DNA from: Rhizobium grahamii CCGE 502
GTDB taxonomy: Bacteria > Pseudomonadota > Alphaproteobacteria > Rhizobiales > Rhizobiaceae
Assembly: GCF_000298315.2 (NCBI RefSeq)
Contig: NZ_AEYE02000005.1
Span: 186,001 to 250,000, forward strand
DNA: 64,000 nt
Direction: 5' to 3'
Shown here one piece after another: positions 43,073-52,622 of this stretch (its first letter is position 1; each line of letters starts with the position of its first letter). Below the pieces are notes generated by a model. It saw nothing but the letters and a program-made list of their open reading frames with translations. It searched no databases and was not told where the DNA came from. The position numbers and the translations under genes were made by a program.

Positions 43073-43621
43073 ATGGCAGATGTGTCTGATCGACTGAGCT
43101 TTTCGTCGCTGCAATCGAAATGGGGCTGGTTCGTCGCGCTGGGCGTGCTTCTGATCGCCTGCGGCATCATCGCATTGGCAAATGTCATGCTCGCGACCGT
43201 TGTGTCCGTCTATTATGTCGGCGTGCTGATGCTGATCGGTGGGATCGTCTATCTGGTCCACGCATTTCAGGTGAGGACCTGGGGACAGGTGCTGGTTTGG
43301 GCGCTGAGCGGTGTTCTCTATGTGCTGGCCGGCTTTTTTGCCTTCGAGAATCCGCTTCTGGCATCGGCGGTGTTGACGCTGTTTCTTGCGATCGCCTTGC
43401 TGATCGCGGGCGTGTTCCGTTTCTGGGTCGGCTTGCGCATGCGTCCGGTCAAGGGTTGGGGCTGGGTTCTTGTCAGCGGGATCATTACCGCGCTGGCCGG
43501 GGTCGTGATTGCCACCGGATGGCCCGTCAACAGCCTCTGGATCCTCGGCCTTTTCCTCGCCTGTGACCTTCTCATTCAGGGCTGGTCCATGCTTGCCTTC
43601 GGTCTCGCCGTCCGCAGCTGA
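43073..43621 (+). CDS. HdeD-family membrane protein (DUF308)
   Basis: A 182-residue protein with six membrane helices in three repeats, as in E. coli HdeD, an acid-resistance membrane protein. The ATG at 43073 has AGGAGG 5-10 bases upstream; upstream frame codons to 43004 are rejected. Segments WGWFVALGVLLIACGIIALA and MLIGGIVYLVHAFQVR are typical. The gene is divergent from betIBA. Its role in acid stress in this organism is inferred from the family only. Confidence 0.85.
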   Translation: MADVSDRLSFSSLQSKWGWFVALGVLLIACGIIALANVMLATVVSVYYVGVLMLIGGIVYLVHAFQVRTWGQVLVWALSGVLYVLAGFFAFENPLLASAVLTLFLAIALLIAGVFRFWVGLRMRPVKGWGWVLVSGIITALAGVVIATGWPVNSLWILGLFLACDLLIQGWSMLAFGLAVRS

Positions 43622-43666
43622 GTTATGCCCGTAATTCACAGGCTCCCATCACGGACTGTTTCTTTT

Positions 43667-43695
43667 TTGACAAGTACGTGAGGGAGGGCTAAAAT
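43667..43695 (+). promoter_or_regulatory. Sigma70-type promoter for the ParD-like gene
   Basis: A consensus -35 TTGACA (43667-43672) and a -10 TAAAAT (43690-43695) are separated by 17 bases, about 110 bases upstream of the ParD-like start. The match is strong for GC-rich DNA; the transcription start is expected near 43702. Confidence 0.6.
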
Positions 43696-43804
43696 TTCCC
43701 CATCAAGAGGCAGCCGAGGCGGCGGCGCGCGTCGGTAATGCCGTGGACGGAACAACCGTCCCCCGACCGGGCACACGTGCCCACGAGGTAAAGGGAGGAA
43801 TCTC

Positions 43805-44047
43805 ATGCCGATGGTCACCGTATCCATTTCACCGTTGCAGGCTGCCGACATCCGGGCCGCCGTTGACAACGGCAGTTATGCCTCGAGCAGCGAGGTCGTG
43901 CGCGAGGCTCTGCGCATGTGGGACGCCGCTCGCAAACTCGACGGATATCACGAAGAGATGTTCGACCAGGGCAGGGCTCCCCGTAGCGGCCGGTGCGTCG
44001 CCGACATGTTTGCCGATCACGAGGCCGAGCATCGGCGCACTGCCTGA
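43805..44047 (+). CDS. ParD/CopG-like type II antitoxin, no toxin adjacent
   Basis: An 80-residue protein with the ParD-type ribbon-helix-helix: strand VTVSISPLQAADIRAAVDNG followed by YASSSEVVREALRMW (about residues 25-39). GGGAGGAA precedes the ATG. The C-terminus, normally wrapping the ParE toxin, is present but no parE gene follows: the next 137 bases are non-coding before an EAL-GGDEF gene. It may be an orphan antitoxin or a stand-alone regulator. Confidence 0.82.
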   Translation: MPMVTVSISPLQAADIRAAVDNGSYASSSEVVREALRMWDAARKLDGYHEEMFDQGRAPRSGRCVADMFADHEAEHRRTA

Positions 44048-44184
44048 CCAAGTCGTTGATTGATCGATAAAATTCGATCTAAAACGCCCGGTTTTCACAA
44101 AAGTTTCACATTCGGGAAAGGGTTCGTTGATCCTTCTCCGCCAGTCTCCGCGCGAAAAAACAATAAGACACAGTGGAGATTGGC

Positions 44185-45990
44185 ATGTCTTTGGCTGCCA
44201 CCGTCGATCCGGCGCTTGTTCGTCGTTACGCCAGCGATCAAATCGTGACCCTTGCAAAACTCGTCATCGAGAACGCGTTCCAGCCCATCGTGGAGGCAGG
44301 GACGGGTGTCGTATTTGGCTATGAATCCCTGATGCGAGGACAGGAGCGCATTGGTTTCAACTCTCCCGTCGAAATCCTCGACGAGGCGCATAAGAACCAG
44401 CAGCTTCTGCAACTCGAGCAGATGGTGGCCAGTCGTGCGCTTGCGAAGTTCGCCACGCTCCCGCACTTCTCCAGTTCGACGCTGTTTCTCAATCTCGATG
44501 TGCGGCTGATCCCGCATGGCGAGCGGCTGGTGGAAGGCCTGCTGCAGCATCTGAAGCTCGCCAATATTCCGCCGTCATCCATCTGCTTCGAATTTTCCGA
44601 GCGCTTCGACAATACCAGCGTGCCGGAGTTTGCAGCGCTCGTATCGCTGTTGCGAAAGGCCGGCTTCAAGCTGGCGATTGACGATTTCGGCGTCGGCCAC
44701 GGCGAGATGAAGCTGCTCTGCGACCACCCGGTCGACTACCTCAAGATCGACCGGCATTTCATCGCCGACATCGACAGCAGCCCGCGCAAGCGCCACCTTC
44801 TGAAGAACATCGTCCACATTGCCCACGTCCTTGGCACCCGGGTCATCGCCGAGGGCATCGAGACCGAGGCGGAATTCATCGCCTGTCGCGAGTTCGGCGT
44901 CGACCTTGTCCAGGGGTGGTTCATCTCCCGCCCAACCACCCATGTCACCGAATTGCAGCCCGCGTTTCCGCACCTTCTGGATCTCGGCAAGAGCAAGCGA
45001 AACCCGCAATCGCTCGACGAGATCCTGATTCGCAAGCAGATCGAGATGCTGCCAACGGTCTACGAGAACGACACGATCGACAGCGTCTTCGAGCTTTTCC
45101 GTCGCAATCCGCAGCAGGCTTTCTTCCCGGTGCTGAACGCGAACGGCGAGCCACGTGGCATCCTGCACGAGCGGCACTTGAAGGAATACATCTACCAGCC
45201 CTTCGGTCGCGATCTCCTGAAGAACAAGGTGTACGAGCGGACCATCTCGCACTTCGTCGAGATGGCCCCGATCGTCGGGCTCGATTCCGATACCGAGCAG
45301 TTGATGGCAATCTTCGCCAACATGGAAGGCACCAACTGCCTGCTTTTGACCGACAACATGCGCTATGCGGGCGTCGTCTCCGCCGCCTCGCTCATCAAGG
45401 TCATGAACGAGAAGAAGCTGAAGACCGCGCAGGATCAGAACCCACTGACCGGGTTGCCGGGCAATCGGGCGATCCGCGACTTCATGCGCGAGTCGAGCCT
45501 TGATGGCGACGAGAAGCGTCACTTCTGCTACTGCGACTTCGACAACTTCAAGCCGTTCAACGATGCCTACGGCTTCCACCTCGGCGACCATGCGATTTCG
45601 CTCTTTGCTGCGCTCATGCGCCGCTATTTCTTCGCCGAGCGTCATTTCCTCGGGCATGTCGGCGGTGACGATTTCTTCATCGGCGTCCGCGGCTGGACGA
45701 AGGACGAGCTGACCGAAATTCTCGACCGCCTGATTAGCGATTTTCACGACGATGTGCTCGACCTCTATTCCGACACCGATCGCGCCGCTGGCCGCATTCG
45801 CGGTCATGACCGCGCCGGCGTCGAGGCGCTGTTTCCGCTGATGCGTTGCTCGATCGGCGTGCTGGAGCTGCCGGAAGGTCTGGTCATTGACGACATCAAT
45901 CGCGTCAGCGCTGAAATCGCCCACATCAAGGCCGAGGCGAAGGAAAGCGACGAGGGGCTCGTCTTCCATCTTCTGGGCGAGACGAATTGA
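44185..45990 (+). CDS. EAL-CBS-GGDEF cyclic-di-GMP protein
   Basis: A 601-residue cytoplasmic protein. The N-terminal EAL phosphodiesterase domain (about 20-260) has ESLMR at residues 47-51, FEFSER and DDFGVGHG, so the metal-binding acids are kept. A CBS pair lies at about 275-410 (VYENDTIDSVFELF, FFPVLNANGEPRGILH), then a GGDEF domain (about 425-600) with GGDDF near 492, a functional variant. Domain order EAL then GGDEF with CBS between is less common than GGDEF-EAL; the CBS could sense an adenosyl ligand. The ATG at 44185 has GGAG upstream; a GTG at 44173 is less likely. Confidence 0.9.
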   Translation: MSLAATVDPALVRRYASDQIVTLAKLVIENAFQPIVEAGTGVVFGYESLMRGQERIGFNSPVEILDEAHKNQQLLQLEQMVASRALAKFATLPHFSSSTLFLNLDVRLIPHGERLVEGLLQHLKLANIPPSSICFEFSERFDNTSVPEFAALVSLLRKAGFKLAIDDFGVGHGEMKLLCDHPVDYLKIDRHFIADIDSSPRKRHLLKNIVHIAHVLGTRVIAEGIETEAEFIACREFGVDLVQGWFISRPTTHVTELQPAFPHLLDLGKSKRNPQSLDEILIRKQIEMLPTVYENDTIDSVFELFRRNPQQAFFPVLNANGEPRGILHERHLKEYIYQPFGRDLLKNKVYERTISHFVEMAPIVGLDSDTEQLMAIFANMEGTNCLLLTDNMRYAGVVSAASLIKVMNEKKLKTAQDQNPLTGLPGNRAIRDFMRESSLDGDEKRHFCYCDFDNFKPFNDAYGFHLGDHAISLFAALMRRYFFAERHFLGHVGGDDFFIGVRGWTKDELTEILDRLISDFHDDVLDLYSDTDRAAGRIRGHDRAGVEALFPLMRCSIGVLELPEGLVIDDINRVSAEIAHIKAEAKESDEGLVFHLLGETN

Positions 45991-46067
45991 CGCCACCCGC
46001 TCTTCCTGCCTTCTCAAGTCCGAAGCGCTGAACTATCTCACTGCTTTCGGAACGAGGAGACCGGACC

Positions 46068-47063
46068 ATGTCTTTGCCCACGCAGATGCGCTTCATCGAC
46101 CTACCGAGCTTCGGCGCGCCTGAAGTGATGCGGATTGCCTCCGGACCCTTGCCGATCCCGGCGGAGGGGCAGCTTCTTGTCCGCACCGAGGCGATCGGCG
46201 TCAACCGCCCCGATGTCGCACAGCGTCAGGGCACCTATCCGCCGCCGAAGGACGCAAGCCCAATCCTCGGACTCGAGATGGCAGGCGAGGTCGTCGCCAT
46301 TGGCGTTGGGGTCACGGATTTTGCCGTCGGCGACAAAGTTTGCGGCCTGACCAACGGCGGCGCCTATGCCGAATATTGCCTACTGCCCGCCGGCCAGGCG
46401 CTGCGTTTCCCGAAAGGCTATGATGCTGTTAAGGCGGCCGCGCTTCCGGAAAACTACTTCACGGTCTGGGCGAACATGTTCCAGATGGCCGGGCTGACAG
46501 AAGGCGAAAAGGCTCTCGTGCATGGCGGCTCGAGCGGTATCGGGACGACCGCCATCCAGCTCGCGCGGGCCTTCGGCGCCGAGGTCTACGCAACAGCGGG
46601 TTCGCAGGAGAAGTGCGACGCCTGCGTCAAGCTCGGCGCGAAGCGGGCCATCAACTACAAGACCGAGGATTTCGCGGAGGTCATCAAGGCCGAGACCGGT
46701 CATGGTGTCGATATTATTCTCGACATGATCGGCGCCGCCTACTTTGAACGGAACGTGGCGTCGCTTGCGAAGGACGGCTGCCTCTCGATCATCGCCTTTC
46801 TCGGCGGCGCTGTCGCGGAAAAGGTCAATCTGGCGCCGATCATGGTCAAACGGCTGACGATCACCGGCTCGACGCTGCGCCCGCGCACGCCTGAGGAAAA
46901 GCGCGCGATCCGCGACGATCTCCTTTCCCAAGTCTGGCCGCTACTCGATCAAGGCAAGCTTGCGCCTGTTATCGATACCGTCGTTGCGTTCGAGGACGTC
47001 GCCGACGCGCATCGGTTGATGGAAACGAGCGGTCACATCGGCAAGATCATGCTGCGGCTCTAG
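46068..47063 (+). CDS. NAD(P)H:quinone oxidoreductase (PIG3-like MDR family)
   Basis: A 331-residue medium-chain reductase without zinc ligands. Characteristic parts are [31 protein letters not shown] and the NADPH-binding [20 protein letters not shown]. The family (TP53I3/PIG3, also called quinone oxidoreductase) reduces quinones and other electrophiles. GAGGAGAC precedes the ATG. Its stop overlaps the convergent MFS gene by 4 bases. Confidence 0.9.
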   Translation: MSLPTQMRFIDLPSFGAPEVMRIASGPLPIPAEGQLLVRTEAIGVNRPDVAQRQGTYPPPKDASPILGLEMAGEVVAIGVGVTDFAVGDKVCGLTNGGAYAEYCLLPAGQALRFPKGYDAVKAAALPENYFTVWANMFQMAGLTEGEKALVHGGSSGIGTTAIQLARAFGAEVYATAGSQEKCDACVKLGAKRAINYKTEDFAEVIKAETGHGVDIILDMIGAAYFERNVASLAKDGCLSIIAFLGGAVAEKVNLAPIMVKRLTITGSTLRPRTPEEKRAIRDDLLSQVWPLLDQGKLAPVIDTVVAFEDVADAHRLMETSGHIGKIMLRL

Positions 47064-48274
47064 GTGGGTTGCCGCGCGGGTCGGGGATCTCTCTCCAGGA
47101 ACAACAGAAGGCCAACCGAAGCGAGACCGACGACGGCGGCAAGCAGTGCTGTGCCTGAATATCCCGTAAAAGAGGTCCCGGCTGCGAAGATCGACGCACT
47201 GATGCCATTTGCGATGAACGTGTTGACCGAGACCAGTGAACTACCAAGTCCTGGACGATCGGCAATCAGATCCTGCAGGTAGGTGATCGGAACGCTGAGG
47301 ATGGCCGCCGCGCCGCAGGCATTGATCAGCACGAGGGCATAGATCTGCCAGGGCGCCGAGGCAAAGCTCAGCAAGGTCAGGTAGAGACAATAGATCAGCG
47401 CTCCCAGGGCAAGCACGTGCACGTTCCGGAAGCGGCGCTGCAGCGCGCCCCACATCAGCATGAACGGCATTTCCAGGAAGGCGACGAGGCCGGCCATGAA
47501 GCCGACATCGACCACCGTGCCGCCTGCGGCATTGGTGATGATCAGCGGAGACACCACGCTGTTCAGCCGCTGCAGGCCAAGCAGCAGTGCCATAAGGCAG
47601 ACCCTCACCAGCACATGCGAGGAAAAGATCCTGCCGAGCGACGAGAAAAAGCCGATATTCGGCGAAGGGGAGGCTTCGCCCGCCGGCGCGGGCTTGGCCA
47701 CGAATAGGTAGAGGCAAAAGCAGGTCAGGCTTGCGAGAGCCGCGATGCCATAGGCCGGCGTCATCGATTGCGAATTGATGAGGTACAGGCCAATCAGGCC
47801 GGGTGCCAGTGCCCAGGAGCCCGAGAACAGCGCGCGAACCGTGGATGTGATCGCTGCCGCCCTTCCGCGGTCCATCCTGTTCGTCGTCGCACGGATACTG
47901 GCAAACAGGATCGAATAGGTGGAATTGCTGATGGGGATCAGCACCAACATGCCGAAGATGAAGACGCCGGCGGTGCGGAACTCGTAGATCATTCCAAAGC
48001 CGAGCATGCCGCTCACCGACAGCGCCAGCACCAGCGGGCGCCGGTCGCTGAGCTTGTCGGACCAGATCCCGAGCGTTAGGCTGGTCGCGACGTTGACAAG
48101 CGCTGCAAAGAAGATCAGCCCGGAATAGCTGCGGTCGGACAGGCCGAGTTCGTTAATGCCGATGATCGATTGATAGGGCATCGTCGAGGCATAGGTGAAA
48201 GCCAGCGCAACCAGCGTCAGCGCTGGGACACGGATTTGGCGATCGCGGAGAATGGACGAAAAGGCGGATGGCAT
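47060..48274 (-). CDS. MFS transporter, sugar-efflux (SetB)-like
   Basis: A 404-residue protein with about twelve membrane helices. The N-terminal half has [20 protein letters not shown] and [20 protein letters not shown] (the MFS loop 2-3 motif), resembling the sugar efflux transporter group. Its substrate cannot be settled from sequence. Two long hairpins lie upstream, between it and the next MFS gene. Confidence 0.8.
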   Translation of the reverse strand: MPSAFSSILRDRQIRVPALTLVALAFTYASTMPYQSIIGINELGLSDRSYSGLIFFAALVNVATSLTLGIWSDKLSDRRPLVLALSVSGMLGFGMIYEFRTAGVFIFGMLVLIPISNSTYSILFASIRATTNRMDRGRAAAITSTVRALFSGSWALAPGLIGLYLINSQSMTPAYGIAALASLTCFCLYLFVAKPAPAGEASPSPNIGFFSSLGRIFSSHVLVRVCLMALLLGLQRLNSVVSPLIITNAAGGTVVDVGFMAGLVAFLEMPFMLMWGALQRRFRNVHVLALGALIYCLYLTLLSFASAPWQIYALVLINACGAAAILSVPITYLQDLIADRPGLGSSLVSVNTFIANGISASIFAAGTSFTGYSGTALLAAVVGLASVGLLLFLERDPRPARQPT

Positions 48275-48376
48275 GGCGTGGTTCCCGATGCCCCTGACAT
48301 AAACCAGTAGTGTGCTTTCGAAAAACCAGAGTTTGTGATGGCAGCGGTCAAACTACGTGATGGGTGGTCTCATGCC

Positions 48377-48457
48377 GTGATCGAGGCCGGTCCGCTATGG
48401 ACCGGCCTCGATCACTGGAATGGAAGCGAGCGGCCACAGTGCTCTGTGACCGCTCGC
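48377..48457. repeat. Two consecutive long hairpins between MFS genes
   Basis: The first is a perfect 17-bp inverted repeat (arms 48377-48393 and 48399-48415, loop GCTAT). The second (48426-48439 and 48444-48457) has 14-bp arms with one mismatch and loop TGCT. They follow the stop of the 48465 gene, so they probably terminate it, but two strong hairpins in a row without T-tracts also resemble dispersed palindromic elements known from rhizobia. Confidence 0.6.
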
Positions 48458-48464
48458 ACGTCGC

Positions 48465-49898
48465 TCACCGGGCCTGCCGTTCGGTGGGCGACGAGAGGGT
48501 CAGAGACGTTGCGACGGCGATCAGGCCGGGAAGGGCCATCAGGACATAGAGCCAATGCGCGGCTGAGACGCCGCCGGCAACCCCGCTGGGGTTCACCAGT
48601 CCGGTGCTGTTGACGATAACGCCGGCAACGGCTGCGCCGAAGGCGCTGCCGAGCGACTGCACCGTCGAGATTGCAGCCGAGGCTTTGTCCTGTTCGGAGT
48701 TGTCGACCAGGCTCAAGATCTTGGTCACCAGATGCGCCCAACCAAGGCCGACACCGAAGCCCATCAGGAACATGCCGATGACGGCCGGGCCAAGAATTGC
48801 AAGGTTTCCGGATTGGTTGTCCGCAGCGAGGAAAAGGGTCAAGGACGCGACCGCAACCATTTCTATCACGCAACCGGCGACGATGGCGGCGTTGGCGCGG
48901 CGTCCCGAGAGTGTTCCGCTGAAGAAGGCCGCAAAGGTCCAGCCGAGGGCGACAAGCGCAGTCAAATAGCCCGACACCAGCGGCGTCACGGCGTGCAGCA
49001 CCTGCAGAAAATACGGAATATAGATGTCGCTTGTCAGCACCAGCAGCAGCACGAACATCGTCAAATAGACGCGCGCCACCGGCTTTGCGAGCGTCACGGC
49101 GCCTGTCGGCAGCAGACGGTTCCTGCCGCGCCGCTCGACAGTCAGCATCGAAACGATCATGACGATTGACGCTGCAATCAGCAACGCCTTGAAGCTGGTT
49201 TCGTCGATCGTTCCGGCGATGCTGACCAACAGTACGGCCGCAAGCAGCAGGGCAATCTGCAGGATCGGCGTCTTGCCGTGGGCGCGATCGTCCTCTGCGC
49301 GCGGCAGCAACCACGGCGCAAGCGACGCCATCAGCACGCAGAGCGGAACGAGCAGCATGAAGGCGTGGCGCCACGCGCTGCCTTCGGAAAACAGGCCTCC
49401 GAGACTGGGGCCGAGCAAGGTCGAAACGCCCCAGATGGCTGCATAGAGCGTCGACGCCTTCTGCCACAGCGGCTCGGGGTAGGCGTAGCGAATGAATGCA
49501 TAGGCAAGCCCGGCAAGAATGCCGGCTCCGAAACCCTGTACTGTGCGCCCGACCAGCACCAATGGCATGGCTGGAGCGAGCGCGCAAACCAGGCTGCCGG
49601 CGCCGAATACGAGTGCGCCTGCGATGTAGACGCTGCGCAGGCCGATGCCTCGCGGGCGCGTTGCGACGAAGATCGATCCAAGGACCGCAGCGGCAACAAA
49701 GAGCGTCGTCATCCACGATAGCAGTTCGAGCCCGCCGATGTCGCGCACGATCGACGGCGCAATTGTCGCGGTGATGTAGGTCTCGACGGCGTAGAGGGTG
49801 ACGCCACCACCGAGCATCAGGGTCGCCGGCAGCAGCGGCGCGGAAAACAGATGAAAGACGGAGGGCTTGTCGGCAGAAATCTCTTCAATGTCGGTCAT
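48465..49898 (-). CDS. MFS multidrug-type transporter (14-helix, QacA/EmrB-like)
   Basis: A 477-residue transporter with about fourteen membrane helices. It has the motif A region FVATRPRGIGLRS and the antiporter-type motif LVGRTVQGFGAG. Substrates may be drugs or other lipophilic compounds. It is transcribed divergently from a cysteine-containing regulator (50009), which probably controls it, with two direct repeats in the shared promoter region. Confidence 0.88.
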   Translation of the reverse strand: MTDIEEISADKPSVFHLFSAPLLPATLMLGGGVTLYAVETYITATIAPSIVRDIGGLELLSWMTTLFVAAAVLGSIFVATRPRGIGLRSVYIAGALVFGAGSLVCALAPAMPLVLVGRTVQGFGAGILAGLAYAFIRYAYPEPLWQKASTLYAAIWGVSTLLGPSLGGLFSEGSAWRHAFMLLVPLCVLMASLAPWLLPRAEDDRAHGKTPILQIALLLAAVLLVSIAGTIDETSFKALLIAASIVMIVSMLTVERRGRNRLLPTGAVTLAKPVARVYLTMFVLLLVLTSDIYIPYFLQVLHAVTPLVSGYLTALVALGWTFAAFFSGTLSGRRANAAIVAGCVIEMVAVASLTLFLAADNQSGNLAILGPAVIGMFLMGFGVGLGWAHLVTKILSLVDNSEQDKASAAISTVQSLGSAFGAAVAGVIVNSTGLVNPSGVAGGVSAAHWLYVLMALPGLIAVATSLTLSSPTERQAR

Positions 49899-49955
49899 GG
49901 TTCATGCCTTGCGTGCTTCCGAGGATGTGCATTATCTTTTTTTACAAGTTATTCT

Positions 49956-50007
49956 TTGGAAAAATACACCGGCATGCTATTAAAGCAAGCCTCAACTTGG
50001 AAAAATA
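49956..50007. promoter_or_regulatory. Direct repeats in the divergent MFS/regulator promoter
   Basis: TTGGAAAAATA occurs at 49956-49966 and again at 49997-50007, 41 bases apart and on one face of the helix (close to four turns). The second copy ends one base before the regulator ATG. They are candidate binding sites for that regulator, giving autorepression; this is inferred. Confidence 0.4.
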
Positions 50008-50008
50008 G

Positions 50009-50629
50009 ATGAAGCAATCGCCGGCTAACCGAATTCTGCTGCTGATTAAGACCGAAGGGCCGCAACTTGCCGCGACGCTTGGGACCAAGCTCGGTATCTC
50101 CTCGGAAGCTGCCCGCCAGCAATTGACGAAGATGGCGGAGGAGGGGTTGGTGGAAGGGGTAAGCGAAGCCGCGACCGGCAGGGGCAGGCCGCGTCAGTTG
50201 TGGAGCCTCACGCCCGCAGGCAACCAGACCTTTCCCGATGGTCATGCAGAACTCACCGCCACGATCCTGACCACGCTGGTTTCGCAGTTGGGAGCGCCGG
50301 CTCTGGATGCCGTCATTTCCGCCCGGGAAGCCGACACCCTCAAGCGATACCGCGAACAAGTGGATGCACCGGACATTCAATCCCGCGTGCGGCAGCTCGC
50401 CGCCATCCGTACCAGCGAGGGATATATGGCCGATAGCTGGCAGGAGGCGGACGGCTCGCTGCTGCTGGTCGAAAACCATTGTCCGATCTGCGCCGCCGCA
50501 AGCGTTTGTGCCGGCTTCTGCCGCTCGGAGCTGGACACCTTTAGAACCGTCCTCGGTGCCAAGGTCGAGCGCGAGGAACACATCCTGCTTGGCGCCCGGC
50601 GCTGCGCCTATCGCATCACGCCACTCTGA
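50009..50629 (+). CDS. SufR/ArsR-like regulator with C-terminal cysteine cluster
   Basis: A 206-residue regulator. Residues about 5-75 form a winged helix (NRILLLIKTEGPQLAATLGT, then SSEAARQQLTKMAEEGLV). The C-terminal part has Cys158, Cys161, Cys167 and Cys171 (HCPICAAASVCAGFC), a likely iron-sulfur or metal site as in SufR-type regulators. It is divergent from an MFS efflux gene, so an efflux response to redox or metal stress is a reasonable inference. Confidence 0.82.
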   Translation: MKQSPANRILLLIKTEGPQLAATLGTKLGISSEAARQQLTKMAEEGLVEGVSEAATGRGRPRQLWSLTPAGNQTFPDGHAELTATILTTLVSQLGAPALDAVISAREADTLKRYREQVDAPDIQSRVRQLAAIRTSEGYMADSWQEADGSLLLVENHCPICAAASVCAGFCRSELDTFRTVLGAKVEREEHILLGARRCAYRITPL

Positions 50630-50725
50630 CCTGTCGTAGCTGGCCAGGACGCGCCAAAAGGCAATTGCATTATCGACGCGACTCGTTATGCGTGACGCAG
50701 CCGCGCAAACGATCAGGACCATGCC

Positions 50726-51733
50726 ATGACCAATCCCGTCACCGTCGAAGTCACCCGAGGCTCGCTCGTCGAAAGCCGGCATCGCGGCGCCATCGTCGCT
50801 GTAGATGGCGATGGCAAAGTTGTGTTCTCGATCGGCGATATCGACGCGCCAACCTTCCCGCGTTCTGCGTGTAAGGCCATGCAGGCGCTGCCGTTGATGG
50901 AAAGTGGTGCTGCGGATGCCTATGGCTTCGGTGACAAGGAATTGGCGCTCTCCTGCTCCTCGCACAATGGCGAGGACGAGCATGTCGCGCTTGCCGCCTC
51001 CATGCTGGCGAAGGCCGGTCGCGATGTCGAAACGCTGGAATGCGGCGCGCATTGGTCCTCGAGCCAGAAGGTGCTGATCCACCAGGCGCGCACGATCGAC
51101 AAGCCGACAGCGTTACACAACAACTGCTCCGGCAAGCATGCCGGCTTCGTCTGCGCCTGCTGCCATCAGGACATCGATCCGAAAGGATATGTCGGCTACG
51201 ACCATCCGCTGCAGGCCGAAATTCGTGGCGTCATGGAAAGTCTGACGGGTGCAGCGCTCGGCCATGACAACTGCGGGACAGATGGCTGCTCCATTCCGAC
51301 CTACGCGGTTCCCTTGCGCGGCCTGGCGCATGGCTTTGCCAAGATGGCAACCGGGAATGGCCTCGAGCCGCTTCGCGCCAAGGCCTCCCGGCGGCTGTTT
51401 GATGCCTGCATGGCCGAGCCCTTCTATGTGGCTGGCACCGGCCGCGCCTGTACGGCCTTGATGGAAGTGGCACCGGGCCGCATCTTCGCCAAAACCGGAG
51501 CCGAGGGCGTTTTCTGCGCGGCCATACCCGAGCAGGGGATCGCGATCGCCGTCAAATGCGACGACGGCCATTCGCGTGCCTCGGAAGCGATGGTTGCGGC
51601 AGCGCTCAGCCGCTTCTTCGGCAAGGACGACCCGATTCGCGCGAAATTGGCCGCGATGGCGACCGTCCAGATGCACAATTGGAACGGTATTCACGTTGGC
51701 GACATTCGCGCGGCGGCTGCGCTGACCGCTTAA
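50726..51733 (+). CDS. L-asparaginase, Rhizobium etli (ReAV) type
   Basis: A 335-residue asparaginase of the class typified by Rhizobium etli AnsA/ReAV, unrelated to E. coli AnsA/AnsB. The catalytic serine-lysine tandems are in FPRSACKAMQ (Ser47, Lys50) and LSCSSH (Ser79), and the zinc-site residues Cys134, Lys137, Asp186 and Cys188 lie in NNCSGKHAGF and NCGTDGCS. These match the ReAV numbering with an offset of one. It hydrolyses asparagine to aspartate and ammonia for use as nitrogen and carbon source. Confidence 0.92.
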   Translation: MTNPVTVEVTRGSLVESRHRGAIVAVDGDGKVVFSIGDIDAPTFPRSACKAMQALPLMESGAADAYGFGDKELALSCSSHNGEDEHVALAASMLAKAGRDVETLECGAHWSSSQKVLIHQARTIDKPTALHNNCSGKHAGFVCACCHQDIDPKGYVGYDHPLQAEIRGVMESLTGAALGHDNCGTDGCSIPTYAVPLRGLAHGFAKMATGNGLEPLRAKASRRLFDACMAEPFYVAGTGRACTALMEVAPGRIFAKTGAEGVFCAAIPEQGIAIAVKCDDGHSRASEAMVAAALSRFFGKDDPIRAKLAAMATVQMHNWNGIHVGDIRAAAALTA

Positions 51734-51872
51734 GCCGTTCCGGAACGGAACAGTCGCGCCGCAAGAATAGAATTTGCTAATGTATGTGAAACTACAGCCC
51801 ACGAGAACGGATGCGGTTTTTGAGGGGTGAGTTACCCTTTGCCCAGTACATCGAACGCCATGAGGGCAGGAT

Positions 51873-52622
51873 ATGTTTGCGGGCCGCTATCTTTGGTGGA
51901 TGTTGATCGCCATCGCGATCTTCCTCTTTTTCACAATGTGTTTCGACTACGTCACCTGGCTGACAGTCGTTTCCTCGGGCTGCGCCCATGTCGCCGGCTC
52001 CTGCGGCCCGATCATCGTCACCATGACCGGATCGATGAAGCCGTCGGGCGTCTATCTCGCGGGCGCCATCATCCTCGTCGTTACGCTTGCCCGCGTCCAC
52101 TATCTGTCGATGAGTTGGGCGTGGGGCGTCGTCGTCACAATCTGGTTCGTGGCATCGGCGCCGTTCCCACTGCTGCTGGCCAGTGGCTGGACTGGCCAGT
52201 TGAAGCCGGAGACCGTGTTGGACGGGCTGCCGGTGGCGTTCCTGTTCCTCGTCGTCTTCTGCGCCTATATCGGCTGGGCGTTCGAAGACAGCGGCGCGCG
52301 GCCGCTCGGGGCATGGCGTATGCTGCGAACGATCATTCGCTGTTCGGCGGTCTACGGCGCCTTGCTTGCGCTGTCGGAGGCGCCAGCCTTTGCCACCATC
52401 CCCGGCCGACTCTTGGGCGACATGCGGCTCTCGGCATCGATTGCGGCGCTACAGCCCGGACTGAAGGATGTCCTGACACTCGGACGCGGGCGCGATACCT
52501 TCGCCTATGTCGTCTTTGCAGTCTTCGTCGCCGGTCTTGCCGCTAGCCTGTTGCCGCAGAACCTGGCGGAACTGAAGGCGCGCTTTGTCCAACCGTTCAC
52601 GCTTCGAGGATCTCGGCAGTGA
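51873..52622 (+). CDS. Polytopic membrane protein, function unknown
   Basis: A 249-residue protein with about six membrane helices (for example LWWMLIAIAIFLFFTMCF and VYLAGAIILVVTLARV). A segment near residues 32-50 is cysteine- and glycine-rich (SSGCAHVAGSCGPI). No family is recognised. The 3' end overlaps the convergent DeoR gene by 26 bases. Confidence 0.75.
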   Translation: MFAGRYLWWMLIAIAIFLFFTMCFDYVTWLTVVSSGCAHVAGSCGPIIVTMTGSMKPSGVYLAGAIILVVTLARVHYLSMSWAWGVVVTIWFVASAPFPLLLASGWTGQLKPETVLDGLPVAFLFLVVFCAYIGWAFEDSGARPLGAWRMLRTIIRCSAVYGALLALSEAPAFATIPGRLLGDMRLSASIAALQPGLKDVLTLGRGRDTFAYVVFAVFVAGLAASLLPQNLAELKARFVQPFTLRGSRQ

